Part shown: positions 51,835-63,116 of the stretch, piece after piece
Position numbering within the stretch: the stretch's first letter is position 1
Layout: each line of letters starts with the position of its first letter
DNA from: Haliclona indistincta
Lineage: Eukaryota; Porifera; Demospongiae; Haplosclerida; Chalinidae
NCBI GenBank assembly: GCA_964017065.1
Contig: OZ024784.1
Span: 11,079,152 to 11,143,151 of the forward strand
Reading direction: 5' to 3'
Length of the DNA stretch: 64,000 bases
Notes under the pieces: generated by a model
The model's input: only the letters and a program-made list of their open reading frames with translations
Told to the model about the DNA's origin: nothing
Databases searched by the model: none
Program-made: the position numbers and the translations under genes

Positions 51835-53870
51835 GCTGGTTATAGTTGGTTTTTGGTGGTTTTAGCGGGTTATAGTTGGTTTTTGGTGGTTTTAGCTGGT
51901 TATAGTTGGTTTTTGGTGGTTTTAGCTGGTTATAGTTGGTTTTTGGTGGTTGTAGCTGGTTATATATGGTTTTTGGTGGTTTTAACTGGTTATACTTGGT
52001 TATTGGTGGTTTTAGCTGGTTATAGTTGATAATTTGTGGTTTAGCTGGATATAGATGGTTTTGGTGGATATGGTTGTTTCTGGTGGTTTTAACAGATTAT
52101 AGTTGGTTATTGGTGATTTATCTGGTTATACATGGTATATCTGGTTATGGTTGGTTTTTGGTGGTTTCAGCTGGTAATTGTTGGTTATTGGTGATTTTAG
52201 CTGGTTATAGTTGGTTATTGGTGGTTTCAGCTAGTTATAGTTGGTTATTTGCGGTTTTAGCTGGTCATAGTTGTTTTGTTGGTGGTTTAAGCTGGTTTTG
52301 CTAGGTTATAGTTGGTTTTTGGTGGTTAAGCTGGTCATAGTTGGTGTTTGGTGGTTTAAGCTTGTCTAAGTTGGTCATTGGTGGTTTTAGCTGGTTACAG
52401 TTGGTCATTGGTGGTTTATCTTGTTATGTTGGTTATTCGTGGTTTTGGCTGGTTATAGTTGGTTTTGGTGGTTTAAGCCGGTCATAGTTGGTTTTTGGTG
52501 GTTTAAGCTGGTTATAGTTGGTTATTGGTGGTTTAAGCTGGTCATAGTTGGTTTTTGGTGGTTTAAGCTGGCCATAGTTGGTTATTGGTGGTTTAGCTTA
52601 TTCGTGGTTTTAGCCTGCTATAGTTGGTTTTTGGTGGTTTAAGCTGGTTATAGTAGGTTATTGGTGGTTTGAGCTGGTCATAGTTGGATTTTGGTTGTTT
52701 AAGCAGGCCATAGTTGGTTATTGGTAGTTAAGCTTGTTATAGTTGGTTATGCGTGGTTTAGCTGGTCATAGTTGGTTTTTGGTGGTCTAAGCTGGTTTAG
52801 CTGGTTACATTTGGTTTTTGGTGGCTGAGCTGTTCATAGTTTGTTTGTGGTGGTTTAAGCTGGTCATAGTTGGTTTTTGGTGGTTTTACCAGGTTATATT
52901 AGGTTATTGGTGGTTTTAGCTAGTTATAGTTGGTTATTTGCGGTTTTAGCTGGTTATAGTTGGTTTTTGGTGGTTTAAGCTGGATTAGCTGGTTACAGTT
53001 GGTTTTCGGTGGTTAAGCTGGTTATAGTTTGTGTTTGGTGGTTCAACCTGGTTTTTGTTGGTTTTAGCTGGTTATTTTTTGTTTTATTGCTGTTTTAGAT
53101 TGTCATATTTAGTTATTGGTGGTTTAAGCTGGCCATAGTTGGTTATTTGCGGTTTTAGCTGGTTATAGTTGTTGATTAGTGGTTTTCGCTAGTTACAGTT
53201 GGTTATTTGCGGTTTTAGCTGGTTATAGTTTGTTATTGGTGGTTAAAGCTGGTTATAGTATGTTTTAGTAGCTTATAGTTCGTTATTGGTGGTTTTGGCT
53301 GGTTTTGGTGATTTAACTGGTTATCGATGATTTATGCTGGTTTTTGCTAGTCATAGTTTGTTTTTAGTTGTTTTGGCTTGTTTTGGTGATTTAACTGGTT
53401 ACAGATGGTTTTCCTGGTTTTAGCTAGTCATAGCTGGTTTTTTGTGGTTTTAGCTGGTTATAGTTGGTTATTGATGGTTTTAGCTGGTTAATGTTTCTTT
53501 TTGGTGGTTTAAGCTGGTTTAGCTGATTATAGCTGGTTTTTGGTGGTTTTTGCTGGTTATAGTTGGTTATTGATGGTTTTAGCTGGTTATTGTTGGTTTT
53601 TGGTGGTTTAGCTGGTTTAACTGGTTATAGTTGGTTTTTGGTGGTTAAGCTGGTCATAGATGCTTTTGGTGGTTTAAGCTGGTCATAGTTGGTTTTTGGT
53701 TGTTTTAGCTTGTAATAGATGGTCTTTCGAGGTTTTAGATTGTCATAGTTGGTTTTAGGTGGTTTTAGTTTATTGTTGGTTTTTTGCTGTTTTAACTAGT
53801 TATATTTCGTTACTGGTTGTTTCAGCTGGTTATAGTTGGTTTTTGGTGCTTTTAGCTAGTCATAGACAAG
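51835..53870 (+). repeat. 30-bp minisatellite, forward, long array (block II)
   Basis: About 65 units. It parallels 40555-42640 with unit-level differences (extra units near 52455-52600 and 52960-53100). Confidence 0.95.
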
Positions 53871-54125
53871 TAACACTATACACAAGCAACACTAAAAAAA
53901 TTTAATGACGCCTATAAACAAACAACACTAAAAACATTAATTAATAAATAAAAAATAAAAGTATGAAAAGAAAAATTAAAAATTAAAAATAGTTTAAAAA
54001 AATATTGATCACATGTCGCCTATAATCAAAGAACACACTCATTTACCCTATATTATCACATACATTGTAGTATTTAAAAAAATAATAATTGTAAAAAATT
54101 AAAATAAAACACAACATTGTATTAT
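53871..54125 (-). repeat. CAAGTAACAC spacer and reversed satellite (block II)
   Basis: Matches 42641-42895; the 1.24-kb insertion of block I is absent. Confidence 0.85.
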
Positions 54126-54208
54126 ACATTGTATTATCATCAAATGAAAAAAAATCAAACAATTTGAATTATACATTGTCTTGACAAATACTTTTATACT
54201 TTTCTTAA

Positions 54209-54855
54209 GGGTGCACGCAACAAATTAATATTCACGGCGGTGCGCGTTGCTTTGGTCAGTGTTTCTGGAAAACTAAAGCAGTGGACAGAGCGATATTAGC
54301 AGTATAGCAAGTGCGTCTAGATAGCTACTCGTATAATGAATCTTAATCGGCTAGCTTGCTCGTAAGAAAAAGGAGATACGCGGTCGTGTTTATGCATAAA
54401 ACTCGGCGACCAAGACTTCTGTGAGCTCAAGATTCCAGAAATGCAAGTTTCAGCATGGCTACAATCTAGTAACAGAACGATTTTTTCCATAGCGCGCCTA
54501 TACAGCACCGTTGTCGGTCGAACAGAATGGAATTTCCCGTTTTTCTCAGCAGTGTGAAATTTATTTACAAAAATTGTTCTGTTACTAGATTGTAGCCTTG
54601 CTGAAACTTGCATTTCTAGAATATTGAGCTCACAGAAGTCTTGTTTGCCGAGTTTTATGCATAAACACGTCGATCATGGACCGCGTCTCTCCGTTTTCTT
54701 GCGAGCAAGCTAGCCTGTTAAATTTCGTGATACGAGTAGCTTTCCAGACTCACTTGCTATACTGCTAATATCGCTCTGTCTGCTGCTTTAGTTTTCCAGA
54801 AGCACTGACCATAGCAACGCGCAGCGCCGTGAATATTAATTAGTTGCGTGCACCC
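54209..54855. mobile_element. 647-bp foldback element at TTAA (block II copy)
   Basis: TTAA at 54205-54208 and 54856-54859, ends GGGTGCACGCAAC and GTTGCGTGCACCC (better preserved than in block I). The same neighbours show it was copied with the block. Confidence 0.88.
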
Positions 54856-54863
54856 TTAACATG

Positions 54864-54945
54864 GATAGCCTAGGGATTGAACCCTGGTATTCTACTTCTC
54901 AATTGAGGCTAACACCGACCGTTGAGGTGACTGATCCATTGCTAC
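54864..54945 (-). other. tRNA-like unit, reversed (block II)
   Basis: Copy of 44880-44960. Confidence 0.6.
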
Positions 54946-54977
54946 CTTGTTAGCTATATCCTAAACCTTAAAACTAA

Positions 54978-55664
54978 CGGTGTCATGGGAACAATGTTTT
55001 GTATTTTTTTACCATTATTTTAGTATAATATATTTTTTATGCATGTTGTTCCTTGTGTATTATTGAAACAATATATAATATTACTAAAATAATGGTAAAA
55101 AATTAAATAAAAAACATTGTTCCCATTGTTTATAGGCGTCATTGGAACAATGTTTTTTATTTGAATTTTTTACCATTATTTTAGTATTATTATATTTTTT
55201 ATGCTTGTGGTTCCTTGTGCATTATTGAAAAAATATATAATACTAAAATAATGGTTTAAAAAAATTAAATAAAAAACATTGTTCGCATGACGCCTATAAA
55301 CAATGGGAACAATGTTTATTTAATTTCTTACCATTATTTTAGTATTATATTTTTTATGCATGTGGTTCCTTGTGCATTATTGAAAAAAAATAAAATAATA
55401 CTAAAATAATGGTAAAAAAATTAAATAAAAAACATTTTTCCCATTGTTTATAGGCGTCATGGGAACAATGTTTTTTATTTAATTTTTTTACCATTTTTTT
55501 TAGTATTATTATATATTTTTTCAATAATGCGCAAGGAACCACATGCATAAAAAATATATAATACTAAAATAATGGTAAAAAAATTAAATAAAAAACATTG
55601 TTCTCATGACGCCAATGTTTTTTATTTAATTTTTTTACCATTATTTTAGTATTATTATATAAAC
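54978..55664. repeat. hairpin satellite array
   Basis: Four units; loops in both orientations. Confidence 0.9.
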
Positions 55665-56480
55665 CATAATCATATTCATACCCCATACATTTTGATTTAG
55701 ACAACAGGTTGTATATTTCGTATATACACCTGCTGACAGGTGTATATACAGCTGGCAGGTGTATATACGTATATATACACCTCTGGACAAGAATACGAGT
55801 GAACATCAAGTTGCAAATTGTTTGTTTATCTGCTTTTAGAGGCACGAAGCACCGGACTTACTAAAGGACCGATATGCAGTGCCGCGGTGGTCTCTAGCTC
55901 TCGTCTAGTCGTCTGCAGTACGACGTAGAAGCACACGCTGACCTGGCAACGCTCGGTCGGTTCCTACGTCTAGACAATCACCACAAACGGTTCCTATGTC
56001 TAGACAATCACCACAAACCTTAGATCGTTCCTCTCAGTACTAGCACACCTCGAGCAAGACAACTGAATTCGACATTCGCGTCTTCGAGCAAGCCTTACAC
56101 TAGCGATAGGTGGCTTCAACAAAACTAAGGCATCTAAACTAAAAATACTGCTACCTGAAACGCTAACTAAAGGAGTACAACGCCTGTAGACACCACAGCA
56201 GAGAGATGGAAGCGGATCCGTAGCTGCTCCAAATCGCCACCATATTTTCATGCTGAGCATGTGCTGACCTACTGCGCATGCTCAGTAAATAAAACAAAAT
56301 AGCGGACGACTAGTAGCGCATGAATCTCAGTACGAATTATATCTCATATAGCATGATTCATCGGCCTATATACTGTATATAAACCTGCAAGTCGGCCAAT
56401 TTTGAAACATATCGGCCTCCTTCCAATTGGCCTCCTTGCAGGTTTATATAATGTATATAGACCTCTGAATCCTGCTATAT
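55665..56480. mobile_element. ~0.8-kb insertion with TATA-rich hairpin ends, type unknown
   Basis: It interrupts loop 2/stem 2 of the satellite (TATTATTATATA ... TATTTTTTCAATAATG). Left part: repeated CAGGTGTATATAC in both orientations (55715-55795). Right part: a hairpin CCTGCAAG...CTTGCAGG with TATATAAAC (56380-56450). The middle is GC-richer. The minus-strand frame at 56000-56260 is not recognised. No clear target duplication. Confidence 0.5.
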
Positions 56481-56713
56481 CATATACATATTTTTTCAAT
56501 AATGCACAAGGAACCACATGCTTAAAAAATATGATACTAAAATAATGGTAAAAAAATTAAATGAAAACATTGTTTGTTTGACGCCTATAAACAATTGGAA
56601 CAATGTTTTTTATTTAATTTTTACCATTATTTTAGTATTATTGTATTTTTTATGCATGTGGGTCCTTGTGTATTATTGAAAAATATATAATAATACTAAA
56701 ATAATGGTAAAAA
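56481..56713. repeat. hairpin satellite, last units before block III
   Basis: GACGCCTATAAACAATTGG and TGCATGTGGGTCC variants, matching 32530-32783. Confidence 0.9.
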
Positions 56714-56944
56714 AATTATATAAACTAGGCACCGAAGGTGCTTATGCCTAAACCCAGAGTACCCAGAGTTATGCGTACATGCCTGTCTGACTAAATACGC
56801 TGAACTGAAATACACAAGCAGTAATGAAAGTCTGCTGTTGCTAGTTGAACACTAAGTTAGTCTTTGCCTTCTATTTCCTCGTCCTCCACTGCCCCTTTGT
56901 TCTCTTCTCTTCTCTTCTCCTCTGCCCCTTTGTTTTTGCTTGTT
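56714..56944 (+). repeat. block core repeat (block III, first)
   Basis: Matches 50404-50639. Confidence 0.9.
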
Positions 56945-57137
56945 TTGGTGATTTAACTGGTTACAGGTGGTTTTTGCTGGTTTTAGCAGGTCATAGTTGG
57001 TTTTTGGTGGTTTTAGCTGGTTATAGTTGGTTATTGATGGTTTTAGCTGGTTATTGTTGGTTTTTGGTGGTTAAGCTGGTTTAGCTGGTTATAGTTGGTT
57101 TTTGGTGGTTAAGCTGGTCATAGTTGCTTTTGGTGGT
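56945..57137 (+). repeat. 30-bp minisatellite (block III), left of a MITE
   Basis: Matches the start of 50640-51020; interrupted at GGTGGTTTAA. Confidence 0.95.
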
Positions 57138-57141
57138 TTAA

Positions 57142-57729
57142 CCCTTTAATTACTAAATTATCTTGCTGAAATTTTAAGCTAGTAAGTGCTGACCACTTCT
57201 CTCGTGAATATCCCGTGTGTCTTTTGTGGTACTGGTCTCAAATTTGCGTCCTTTTACGTCAGCGAGTAGCCGCAATTGCCCACACTCAAGTCAGTCGATA
57301 TGCCCCTCCCACTTCGAAAGTGAAGCCGATAAAGTGCAACGGCCTTGTCAAATTTTGCTCAAAGTTGGTACTTTGGGGCTGGACACTGAAAAGTACACAC
57401 AAATAGCAGTGGTTTTGGTGAGTGCAAAATGTAGCCCAGATCATAGAGAATGTCCAGAAATGTGTTTCCGAGCACCCTGAAGCCGTAAAATGTCCCAATT
57501 TTCTTGGCAGCCATTTTTTTTCCCCTAAAACGTGAATTTTGCATTGAAGCCATAGAAATGCCGAAGCCAATACGTTTAGCGCAGGGTGTGCGCCGAAAAC
57601 CGGTCAATTTTATGCGGTTATTTGTATTCTTCAATTTGGCTTAATTTCGGAATATTTTAACACTTTTTGATAAAGTTATGGTGTCGGAAGTATGTATGTC
57701 GCCAAAAGGCGACAATAGGGGTTAAAGGG
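57142..57729. mobile_element. 588-bp piggyBac-type MITE at TTAA
   Basis: TTAA at 57138-57141 and 57730-57733, the target being the GTTTAAGC of the minisatellite. Ends CCCTTTAATTAC and GGTTAAAGGG. Opposite orientation to 62526-63116. Frames inside are not genes. Confidence 0.92.
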
Positions 57730-57733
57730 TTAA

Positions 57734-57900
57734 GCTGGTCATAGTTGGTTATTGGTGGTTTTAGCTTGTAATAGATGGTCTTTCAAGGTTTTAGCTTGTC
57801 ATAGTTGGTTTATGGTGGTTTTAGTTGGTTATTGTTGGTTTTTTGCTGTTTTAACTAGTTATATTTCGTTACTGGTGAGCTGGTTATAGTTGGTTTTTGG
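57734..57900 (+). repeat. 30-bp minisatellite (block III), between two insertions
   Basis: Resumes at GCTGGTCATAGTTGG and stops at GGTTTTTGG, the target of the next element. Confidence 0.95.
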
Positions 57901-58420
57901 CAGGGGGTACCAGAAAGAAAAATTACCGACCCCAGGCCAAAAAGTGGGTGGGTGGGTTGAGAGGGTTTTTACACAAAAAGTCATTTTGCGTAAATTTTAG
58001 CCACTACATTTCTGGTGCTCTGTAGAGTTGTTTTACAGGTTCTTGACACCAGAAGAGGTCTATATCATGCAGATATAACATGCTTTTGTTATTATTTACA
58101 GTGTGTATCCACATACACTGTAAAAGCAGGTAAATAAAGGCATCATGCTGTGAAGGGTGTGGACTGGAGGCGTGGCTAGCATAATCAGCTTGTAAGCCAG
58201 GCAGTTATTTTATTCTACTCACCAGCTTCTGCAGTAGATTCAGTTGCACTCAGCCCTTGAGTGTTGTTCTTCCGTCGAAAGAAGCTATCAAATCGTGGAG
58301 TTTTAGCAGCATCGGGTGCGTTTTCTGCGACGAGCACTCTCTGAAACGTGTAGTCGCTTAATCTTGGCCACATTCACAGCGGTAGTGCAGTCGCTTTCTG
58401 ATCTCTGCTTGCTGCAGCAG

Positions 58421-59915
58421 TGTTTTTTTTGTTTTTTGTTTTTTTTTATAACAATTTAGCAAGTTGCATGGACACACACAATAGCAATTTAATTATGCTA
58501 ATACAAAGGTGTGCACCCAAAAGAGGGAATAGGAAAAAAAAGAAAAAAATTATTTAGGTTTAGGTTTAGTTAAGTTCTTAAATGACGAAAAGGTAGAAAC
58601 ACTTACAACATCATAATTAAGATTATTCCAGGCTTTACAAGTAGAAGGAAAAAAGGATGCAGAAAAAGAATTAGTCTTAGACTGATGATCAAGAAGGGTG
58701 AGAGGATGCAGGTGTCTGGAAGAATAAGGGATCGTCCTTAACTCAACAGGTGCATTGGGGAAGTTAATAAGAGTGTTTACAATCTTGTACATAGTACATA
58801 ACTTCATGTGTACTCTTCTGTCTAAAAAAGATGGCACTCGATTTTCAGCCAATAGTATGTCATATGGCGCATCCCATTTTTTACAACAAGCCCTAAGTGC
58901 AAATCTTTGAACTGCCTCTAGAGCCTCAATATCTTTTTTTATGTGAGGGTCCCAGACTTGACAGGCATACTCTAAATGAGGTCTGATGTATGATTTATAC
59001 AGAAGTCTGCAACTTTCAGAATCCATACTTGAGAAGAATCTGCGGTGGAACATACAGACAAGTTTTTTTGACTTAGCACAGATTTTGTCAATGTGAACAG
59101 ACCAGCATAGATCTGATGTAAGATAAACCCCAAGATACTTGTAAACATCAACCTTTTCAAGGGGAAGATCATCAATAGACAAGCCACAGAGAGAAGGTAC
59201 AATACTGCGTTTCCTTGAGAAGACCATGTATTTGCATTTTTGAACATTGAACTGCATACACAGGTCAGATATCCACCTAGAGATTGCATTGATATCTCTT
59301 TGCAGCAATTCGTAATCATGTGGAGTATATATTGGTCTGTAAAGAGTCATGTCATCAGCATAGAGGATCGCAGAGGCCTTGTCAGAAATTACTGAGCTAA
59401 CACCATCCACATATATAATAAAAAGGAGTGGGCCAAGTACTGAGCCCTGCGGGACCCCAGACAGAACAGGAAGATTGGAGGATTCATCACCATTGACAAC
59501 AACCCTCTGATCCCTCTCAGTAAGGTAGCTTGTAATCCAATTTAACAAGAATTTGTCGATTCCTAAGTTCTCAAGTTTGTGTAGTAATGGACGGTGAGGG
59601 ACAGAATCGAAAGCCTTACGTAGGTCAAAGAATACTGCACAAACATCAGACTTAGCCTCAAGGTGAAGGTGCCAATCATGTACCATAGACAACAATGCAG
59701 TAGTAGTGGACTTCCCTGCTAGAAAACCCCATTGACTATTCTCTAACAAATGATTGTCATTAATATAATCAATAAGAATGGAGGAAACATGACGCTCAAG
59801 GATTTTAGAACAGACTGAGAGCAAGGAAATGGGTCGATAGTTGGACAGTTCAGTAGCAGCTTTACCTTTTGGAATAGGAACCACAGTAGAGGTTTTCCAT
59901 GCAGTGTTCTGTATG
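58421..59915 (-). mobile_element. 5'-truncated CR1/Jockey-type LINE
   Basis: Minus-strand insert with an A-rich end (minus strand of 58421-58448: AAAAAAAAACAAAAAACAAA) and reverse transcriptase only. No endonuclease domain. The 5' junction is near 59915, where coding sense ends against CGATCGCGATC. Confidence 0.8.
58550..59884 (-). CDS. LINE reverse transcriptase, truncated at the 5' end (444 aa)
   Basis: Uninterrupted frame; the Met at 59884 is internal, since the frame stays open upstream (AWKTSTVVPIPKGK). Motifs in order: SNYRPISLLSVCSKILER, QWGFLAGKSTTTAL, FFDLRKAFDSVPHRPLL, LSGVPQGSVLGPLLF, ILYADDMTLY with the YADD catalytic site, KCKYMVFSRKR, YKYLGVYLTSD (primer-grip region), then the thumb YKSYIRPHLEYACQVWDPH. 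The palm and thumb are complete, but the endonuclease and ORF1 are lost. Lack of stops suggests a recent insertion. A second, unrelated-length fragment of a similar LINE is at 10786-11304. Confidence 0.93.
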   Translation of the reverse strand: MVPIPKGKAATELSNYRPISLLSVCSKILERHVSSILIDYINDNHLLENSQWGFLAGKSTTTALLSMVHDWHLHLEAKSDVCAVFFDLRKAFDSVPHRPLLHKLENLGIDKFLLNWITSYLTERDQRVVVNGDESSNLPVLSGVPQGSVLGPLLFIIYVDGVSSVISDKASAILYADDMTLYRPIYTPHDYELLQRDINAISRWISDLCMQFNVQKCKYMVFSRKRSIVPSLCGLSIDDLPLEKVDVYKYLGVYLTSDLCWSVHIDKICAKSKKLVCMFHRRFFSSMDSESCRLLYKSYIRPHLEYACQVWDPHIKKDIEALEAVQRFALRACCKKWDAPYDILLAENRVPSFLDRRVHMKLCTMYKIVNTLINFPNAPVELRTIPYSSRHLHPLTLLDHQSKTNSFSASFFPSTCKAWNNLNYDVVSVSTFSSFKNLTKPKPK

Positions 59916-60125
59916 ATCGCGATCGATACTACACTCGCGCTATCGACTCACCCGCGCTATCGACGACGAGCTACGTGTACGCGATCGCCATCTTTTCATG
60001 AATATTAATTAGCTCGCATTGTGAATATCATTATATGACACGTTATGACGTAGTGGGTGGGTGGGTAATGGGGCTATGTAAAAAACCGGCCTGGGGTCAA
60101 CAATTTCCGCCACTGGCACCCCCTG

Positions 60126-60439
60126 GTTTTTGGTGCTTTTAGCTAGTCATAGTCAAGTAACACTATACACAAGCAACACTAAAAAAATTTTATGACTCCT
60201 ATAGACAAACAACACTAAAAAAATTAATTAATAAATAAAAAATTAAAGAATGAAAAGATAAATTAAAAATTAAAAATTAAAAAAGTTAAAAAAAAACATT
60301 GATCACATTGTTTATAGGCGTCATGGGAACAATGTTTTTTTTTTTACCATTATTTTAGTATTTATTTTTTATGCATGTGGGTCCTTGTGTATTATTAAAA
60401 AATATAATAATAATACAAAAATAATAGTAAAAAAATTAT
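60126..60439. repeat. minisatellite end, CAAGTAACAC spacer and hairpin satellite unit (block III)
   Basis: Matches 50990-51300 after the hAT-type insertion. Confidence 0.85.
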
Positions 60440-60707
60440 ATAAACTAGGCACCGAAGGTGCTTATGCCTAAACCCAGAGTACCCAGAGTTATGCGTACAT
60501 GCCTGTCTGACTAAATATGCTGAACTGAAATACACAAGCAGTAATGAAAGTCTGCTGTTGCTAGTTGAAAACTAAGTTAGTCTTTGCCTTCTATTTCCTC
60601 GTCCTCCACTGCCCCTTTGTTCTCTTCTCGAATCAGCTCCATCGTCACTCTGAGTTTGGTTTGCATCAGTTCCTTGTGTTTTTAAAATGAATATGTATAG
60701 TGTATGT
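60440..60707 (+). repeat. block core repeat with GAATCAGC extension (block III, second)
   Basis: Matches 51301-51567. Confidence 0.9.
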
Positions 60708-60925
60708 AACCAGCAAAAACCACCAAAAACAACCACGACCAACTAAAACCACCATAAACAATCTATAACCAATTAAACCACCAAAACCAGCCAAAACCAC
60801 CAATAACCAACTATAATCAGCTAAAACCACAAAAAACTATAACCAGCTAAACCACCGATAAACAAATGTAACAAGCTAAAAAAGCAACAATAACAAGTCA
60901 AAACCAGCAAAAACAAATGTTTTTT
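60708..60925 (-). repeat. reversed minisatellite (block III)
   Basis: Matches 51568-51780; the BEL site is empty here too (AACCACGACCAACTAAAACC near 60733). Confidence 0.9.
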
Positions 60926-60965
60926 TGTAATTATGGTTTTTTTTGGTTTTAACAGATACATTGTT

Positions 60966-61233
60966 TCGCTGGTTATAGTTGGTTTTTGGTGGTTTTAGCG
61001 GGTTATAGTTGGTTTTTGGCGGTTTTAGCTGGTTATAGTTGGTTTTTGGTGGTTTTAGCTGGTTATAGTTGGTTTTTGGTGGTTGTAGCTGGTTATATAT
61101 GGTTTTTGGTGGTTTTAACTGGTTATACTTGGTTATTGGTGGTTTTAGCTGGTTATAGTTGATAATTTGTGGTTTAGCTGGATATAGATGGTTTTGGTGG
61201 ATATGGTTGTTTCTGGTGGTTTTAACAGATTAT
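60966..61233 (+). repeat. 30-bp minisatellite, forward (block III)
   Basis: Matches 51838-52100, then interrupted. Confidence 0.95.
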
Positions 61234-62137
61234 GTATAGGTTAACCCATGGGTTCCGAGGCGGTATGGGATATACCCGAGGCTGGTTAATTATACCGCCC
61301 GAGGGCGGTATAATTAACCGCCGAGGGTATATTCCATACTGCCGAGAAACCCATTGGTTAACCATTTTGTAGCTCAGAAAGCTCTAAGATCCAACAGCAA
61401 GACTGGCTTTCTGCACACTTTCGTTCGTTTACTAACCTGAATAAGCCAACTTTGTCGAGTACGCGAGTGATCATTGGTTGACCGCCCGAAGAACTGACAG
61501 CAACTGTAAGCCTCGCTGAGGCATACGTGTGGGTCCTGCAGTTTAGTTATGTAGCCTTTGCAGCTTAACAAACCTAGGTTGCAGTAGTTTGTCCAGCCAT
61601 TCCCTGACCTGCGTCGTTCGTCACTGTCGATCGGTCCCGGCGTTTGTCTCGAGTAACGTGTTCTTTGCTAAGCTTGAGCTTGGCCCTCCCGAAGAGCTTG
61701 GTTGATGCTCCAAACTTAGTCGTGCTTTTAGATGCTGCAAATAGTTCCCTTTACATGATTATGACTGGTTTATTTTTGTTGTCCACAAGTTCAAGACACC
61801 ATTTTTTCGCACTATTTGAGTCCCACAAGTGTCATGAAACTTTAGTGCTATAAAATCGCCGCAATCTCTTTAAAGGCAACTTCGGCTTCACTCTCTGTGA
61901 AGCCAGCCTCTCCTCCTTTCAGGAGGGGTAAGTGGGAGGTAACTTTTTGAAGTCAGCTGGCTTCCTGGAGAATATATATATTCCCCAGGAAGTGAGCGTG
62001 ACTTACTGGGCGATATATATATTCCCCAGGAAGTAGAACTACTTCCTGAGGGATATAAGTATTGCCCTGAAATCCGCAGTGGTATGGTATATATTCCACT
62101 AGCGGTGCCTTTGATCTTAGAGCTTCCTGAGCTACAA
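61234..62137. mobile_element. 904-bp insertion with nested palindromes, type unknown
   Basis: Block II reads ACAGATTATAGTTGGTTATTGG without it. The left end is a 125-bp palindrome. The right part has repeated ATATATATATTCCCCAGGAAGT and GGTATATATTCCACTAG. The plus-strand frame 61644-61853 and minus-strand frame 61374-61571 are not recognised. Confidence 0.6.
61239..61363. repeat. 125-bp palindrome
   Basis: GGTTAACCCATGGGTT at the left pairs with AACCCATTGGTTAACC at the right; the centre is perfect (GGTTAATTATACCGCCCGAG with its mirror). A few mismatches in the outer arms. Confidence 0.9.
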
Positions 62138-62521
62138 AGTTGGTTATTGGTGATTTATCTGGTTATACATGGTATAGCTGGTTATGGTTGGTTTTTGGTG
62201 GTTTCAGCTGGTTATTGTTGGTTATTGGTGATTTTAGCTGGTTATAGTTGGTTATTGGTGGTTTCAGCTAGTTATAGTTGGTTATTTGCGGTTTTAGCTG
62301 GTCATAGTTGTTTGTTGGTGGTTTAAGCTGGTTTAGCTAGGTTATAGTTGGTTATTGGTGGTTAAGCTGGTTGGTGTTTGGTGGTTTAAGCTGGTCTAAG
62401 TTGGTCATTGGTGGTTTTAGCTGGTTATAGTTGGTTTTTGGTGGTTTAAGCTGGCCATAGTTGGTTATTGGTGGTTTAGCTTATTCGTGGTTTTAGCCTG
62501 CCATAGTTGGTTTTTGGTGGT
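62138..62521 (+). repeat. 30-bp minisatellite, forward (block III)
   Basis: Continues the array after the 904-bp insertion. Confidence 0.95.
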
Positions 62522-62525
62522 TTAA

Positions 62526-63116
62526 CCCTTTAAGCCCTAATGACGCAATTGTGCGTCATACATACTTCAGACAGCATAACTTAATGAAAAAGTGCTAAAA
62601 TATTCCAAAATTAAGCCAAATCGAAGAATACAAATAACCGCAAAAAATTGACCGGTTTTCGGCGCGCCCTCTGCACTAAACGTATTGGCTTCGGCATTTC
62701 TATGGCTTCAGTGCAAATTTCACAACATTTTAGGAAAAACAAAATGGCTGCCAAGAAAATTTGGACATTTTATGGCTTCTGGGTGCTCGGAAACACGTTT
62801 TCGTGCATTCTCTATGATCTGGACTACATTTTGCACTAACCAAAACCACTGCTAGTTGTGTGTACTTTTCAGTATCCAGCCCCAAAGCACTAACTTTGAG
62901 TAAAATTTAACGAGGTCGTTGCACTTTATCGGCTTCACTTTCGAAGTGGGAGGGGCATATCGACCGACTTGAGTGTGGGCAATTGCGGCTACTCACTGGC
63001 GTAAAAGGACGCAAATTTGAGACCAGTAGCACAAAAGACACACGAGATATTCACGATAGAAGTGGTCAGCATTTACGAGGTTTAAATTTCAGCAAGATAA
63101 TTTAGCAGTTAAAGGG
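62526..63116. mobile_element. 591-bp piggyBac-type MITE at TTAA
   Basis: TTAA at 62522-62525 and 63117-63120. Ends CCCTTTAAGCCC and GTTAAAGGG. Inverted relative to 57142-57729 and highly similar. Confidence 0.92.

Larger units (their letters stand above)
57901..60125. mobile_element. hAT-type element with a LINE inside, TSD GTTTTTGG
   Basis: Ends CAGGGGGTACC and GGCACCCCCTG, perfect 8-bp duplication GTTTTTGG (57893-57900 and 60126-60133). Outer parts (57901-58420, 59920-60125) share GTGGGTGGGTGGGT and GGCCTGGGGTC words with the MITE at 24424-24977. A LINE fills the middle. Confidence 0.9.

Noticed and set aside
56000..56260. 86-codon minus-strand frame
   Set aside because: It is in the middle of an unclassified insertion and has no motif or second copy to support it.
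57215..57634. Several overlapping frames of 63-94 codons, also at 62648
   Set aside because: All lie in one piggyBac-type MITE family and are broken differently in each copy.
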